The notes beneath the pieces are model-generated. The model saw nothing but the letters and a program-made list of their open reading frames with translations, was not told the origin of the DNA and did not search any database. Both the position numbers and the translations under genes were made by a program. Source: JAZREA01 sp045660545 (GTDB lineage Bacteria; Bacillota; Clostridia; Monoglobales; Firm-18). From it: a stretch of 7,519 nucleotides of DNA. Every line of letters starts with the position of its first letter. The stretch's first letter is position 1. Shown here in pieces: positions 6,419-7,519 of this stretch. Location of the stretch: positions 1-7,519 of the forward strand of contig JAZREA010000020.1 in NCBI GenBank assembly GCA_045660545.1. The letters are read 5' to 3'.

Positions 6419-6718
6419 ATGGTTGAGGTAATCAACAACTACGAGACCATCTTTATCGTCGATGTAACAAAGACTGAGGAAGAAGTCAATGCAATCGTTG
6501 AAAAGATGAAGTCATTAATTGAATCCAACGCGACACTTCAAAGTGTTGACAGCTGGGGAAAAAGACGTCTCGCTTACGAGATTGACGACAAGACCGAAGG
6601 CTTTTACGTTTTAGTAAACTTTGCTTCTAAGCCTGAGTTCCCGAAGGAACTTGAACGTGTTTACGGCATTACCGACGGTATCATGCGTTATATCACAGTA
6701 AGAAAAGACGAAGAGTAG
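6419..6718 (+). CDS. rpsF: 30S ribosomal protein S6
   Basis: This 99-residue protein has normal S6 length. It binds the central domain of 16S rRNA on the small subunit platform as a partner of S18. The family pattern is clear: NNYETIFIVD at the start, a helix with TEEEVNAIVEKMKSLIE, the central VDSWGKRRLAYEIDDKTEGFYVLVNF (about 43-68), and a final strand with GIMRYITVRKDEE. There is no long acidic extension at the C-terminus beyond KDEE. It is the first gene of a three-gene operon with ssb and rpsR, behind a consensus promoter. Its TAG stop is part of the ribosome binding site of ssb (AGGAGG at 6717-6722), so the two are probably translated in a coupled way. Confidence 0.97.
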   Translation: MVEVINNYETIFIVDVTKTEEEVNAIVEKMKSLIESNATLQSVDSWGKRRLAYEIDDKTEGFYVLVNFASKPEFPKELERVYGITDGIMRYITVRKDEE

Positions 6719-6728
6719 GAGGAAAGAT

Positions 6729-7160
6729 ATGCTTAACAAGGTTATTTTAATGGGTAGACTTACCCGTGACCCGGAGCTTAAGTATACCCCTTCAAACGTA
6801 GCGGTATGTTCATTCTCTATTGCGATTGACAGGCGCTACGCAAAACCCGGCGAACAAAAACAGACAGATTTCATAAACATCGTTACATGGCGTAATACGG
6901 CAGAATTTGTTTCTAAGTATTTCGTTAAGGGCCAGATGATTAATGTGTGTGGCTCTTTGCAGACTCGCACATGGGACGATGCACAGGGTGTTAAACACTA
7001 TGCTACTGAGGTTGTTGCTGATGAAGTTAACTTCTGCGGCGACAGCAGAGGCAGTGGTGCTCCTTCCCAAGGGGCAGAGCCGGTTTACGGCGAGAGCCAG
7101 GTGGCTCCTATGAGCACAGGCTTTACTCCTGTTGAAACTGATGACGATTTGCCGTTTTAA
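6729..7160 (+). CDS. ssb: Single-stranded DNA-binding protein
   Basis: This 143-residue SSB coats single-stranded DNA during replication, repair and recombination, normally as a homotetramer. Residues 1-105 form the OB fold, opening with MLNKVILMGRLTRDPELKYTPS and containing DFINIVTWRNTAEFVSKYFVKGQ. A short Gly/Ser/Pro-containing linker (about 106-135) follows, ending in the acidic tip DDDLPF, the docking site for replication and repair partners. The linker is shorter than in many SSBs, but the tip is intact. AGGAGG lies 6 nt upstream of the ATG and overlaps the rpsF stop. Its place between rpsF and rpsR is the classic arrangement in Firmicutes and points to the housekeeping copy, not a phage or plasmid copy. 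Confidence 0.97.
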   Translation: MLNKVILMGRLTRDPELKYTPSNVAVCSFSIAIDRRYAKPGEQKQTDFINIVTWRNTAEFVSKYFVKGQMINVCGSLQTRTWDDAQGVKHYATEVVADEVNFCGDSRGSGAPSQGAEPVYGESQVAPMSTGFTPVETDDDLPF

Positions 7161-7191
7161 TTGATTTTGACAATGATTGGAGGTTTTATTA

Positions 7192-7440
7192 ATGGCTGAA
7201 AGAGAAAAGAACGATCGTCCTATGCGTAGAAAAACACGCAAAAAGACTTGTCAGTTCTGCGTTGATAAGGTTACAGCAATTGATTACAAGGATGTGGCTA
7301 AGCTTCGCCGTTACCTTACGGAGAGAGCTAAGATTGTTCCACGTCGTATGAGTGGTACTTGCGCAAAGCACCAGAGACAGCTTACTGAGGCTAACAAAAG
7401 AGCAAGACATATTGCATTGCTCCCATATTCAAAGGACTAA
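7192..7440 (+). CDS. rpsR: 30S ribosomal protein S18, cysteine-containing type
   Basis: This 82-residue protein binds S6 on the small subunit platform. The S18 signature is plain: IDYKDVAKLRRYLTERAKIVPRRMSGTCAKHQRQLTEANKRARHIALLPY. The ATG at 7192 is chosen because GGAGG at 7179-7183 lies 8 nt upstream; a TTG at 7177 would place the start before that site and is rejected. C20-x2-C23 together with C57-x2-H60 form a plausible zinc site, so this is the Cys-positive form of S18 found in part of the bacteria; other lineages have a Cys-free form. The N-terminus is basic (RRKTRKK). The gene ends in tandem stops TAA TAA and is followed within 30 nt by a terminator. Confidence 0.97.
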   Translation: MAEREKNDRPMRRKTRKKTCQFCVDKVTAIDYKDVAKLRRYLTERAKIVPRRMSGTCAKHQRQLTEANKRARHIALLPYSKD

Positions 7441-7467
7441 TAAAAACGCTAAAATAGGGCTATACCA

Positions 7468-7497
7468 CAAGCACACAGAAATGTGTGCTTGTTTTTT
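7468..7497 (+). terminator. Intrinsic terminator after rpsR
   Basis: CAAGCACACA (7468-7477) and TGTGTGCTTG (7482-7491) form a perfect 10-bp stem capped by a stable GAAA loop, followed by six T residues (7492-7497). It ends the rpsF-ssb-rpsR operon. The 22 bases after it show nothing I can identify. Confidence 0.93.
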
Positions 7498-7519
7498 ACT
7501 GATTTTTCAGCTCGTGTAC

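Noticed and set aside
6253..6438. Minus-strand open reading frame of 61 codons across the divergent promoter region
   Set aside because: It runs through both promoters and the rpsF leader, and the sequence looks like translated A/T-rich regulatory DNA.
7177..7191. TTG-initiated five-residue N-terminal extension of S18
   Set aside because: The extension would lie on top of the GGAGG ribosome binding site at 7179-7183, and the ATG at 7192 has ideal spacing and gives the usual S18 length.
1..7519. CRISPR array, toxin-antitoxin pair or insertion sequence
   Set aside because: No regularly spaced repeats, no small paired genes and no transposase-like protein are present; nearly all of the window is accounted for by core-type genes.

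Overview
The window looks like chromosomal DNA from a low-to-moderate GC Gram-positive of the Clostridia type. The clues are the rpsF-ssb-rpsR operon, strong AAGGAGG-type ribosome binding sites, TTG start codons, an S18 protein of the Cys-rich kind, and a PfoR-like membrane protein. The genus cannot be read from the sequence alone.

Layout. Positions 1-181 hold no gene. They contain three foldable pieces: a perfect hairpin with a T tail at 1-33, a long imperfect palindrome enclosing a smaller hairpin at 44-125, and a strong terminator at 144-180. From 6247 down to 192 there are five minus-strand genes with small gaps or overlaps, likely one transcription unit. In order of transcription they are a PfoR-like PTS EIIC-family membrane protein, a YgiQ-type radical SAM protein, FolD, a DEDDh 3'-5' exonuclease with a C-terminal Cys/His region, and an NSS-family sodium-dependent transporter. 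Positions 6248-6418 are a divergent regulatory region with two near-consensus sigma-A promoters back to back. Rightward from there run rpsF, ssb and rpsR, closed by a strong terminator at 7468-7497.

The rightward operon is the standard set linking ribosomal proteins S6 and S18 with single-stranded DNA-binding protein. The leftward set has no single obvious pathway: FolD is one-carbon metabolism, the exonuclease is nucleic acid processing, YgiQ has no firmly assigned role, and the two membrane proteins have unknown substrates. The junctions suggest close translational coupling: a 1-nt gap without a visible ribosome binding site, an 89-bp out-of-phase overlap, and a TTG start whose ribosome binding site lies in the end of folD.

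I see no defence system, mobile element gene, CRISPR array, tRNA or rRNA. The least explained sequence is the structured element at 44-125. The rest is mostly recognisable core genome, and I do not claim a new system here.
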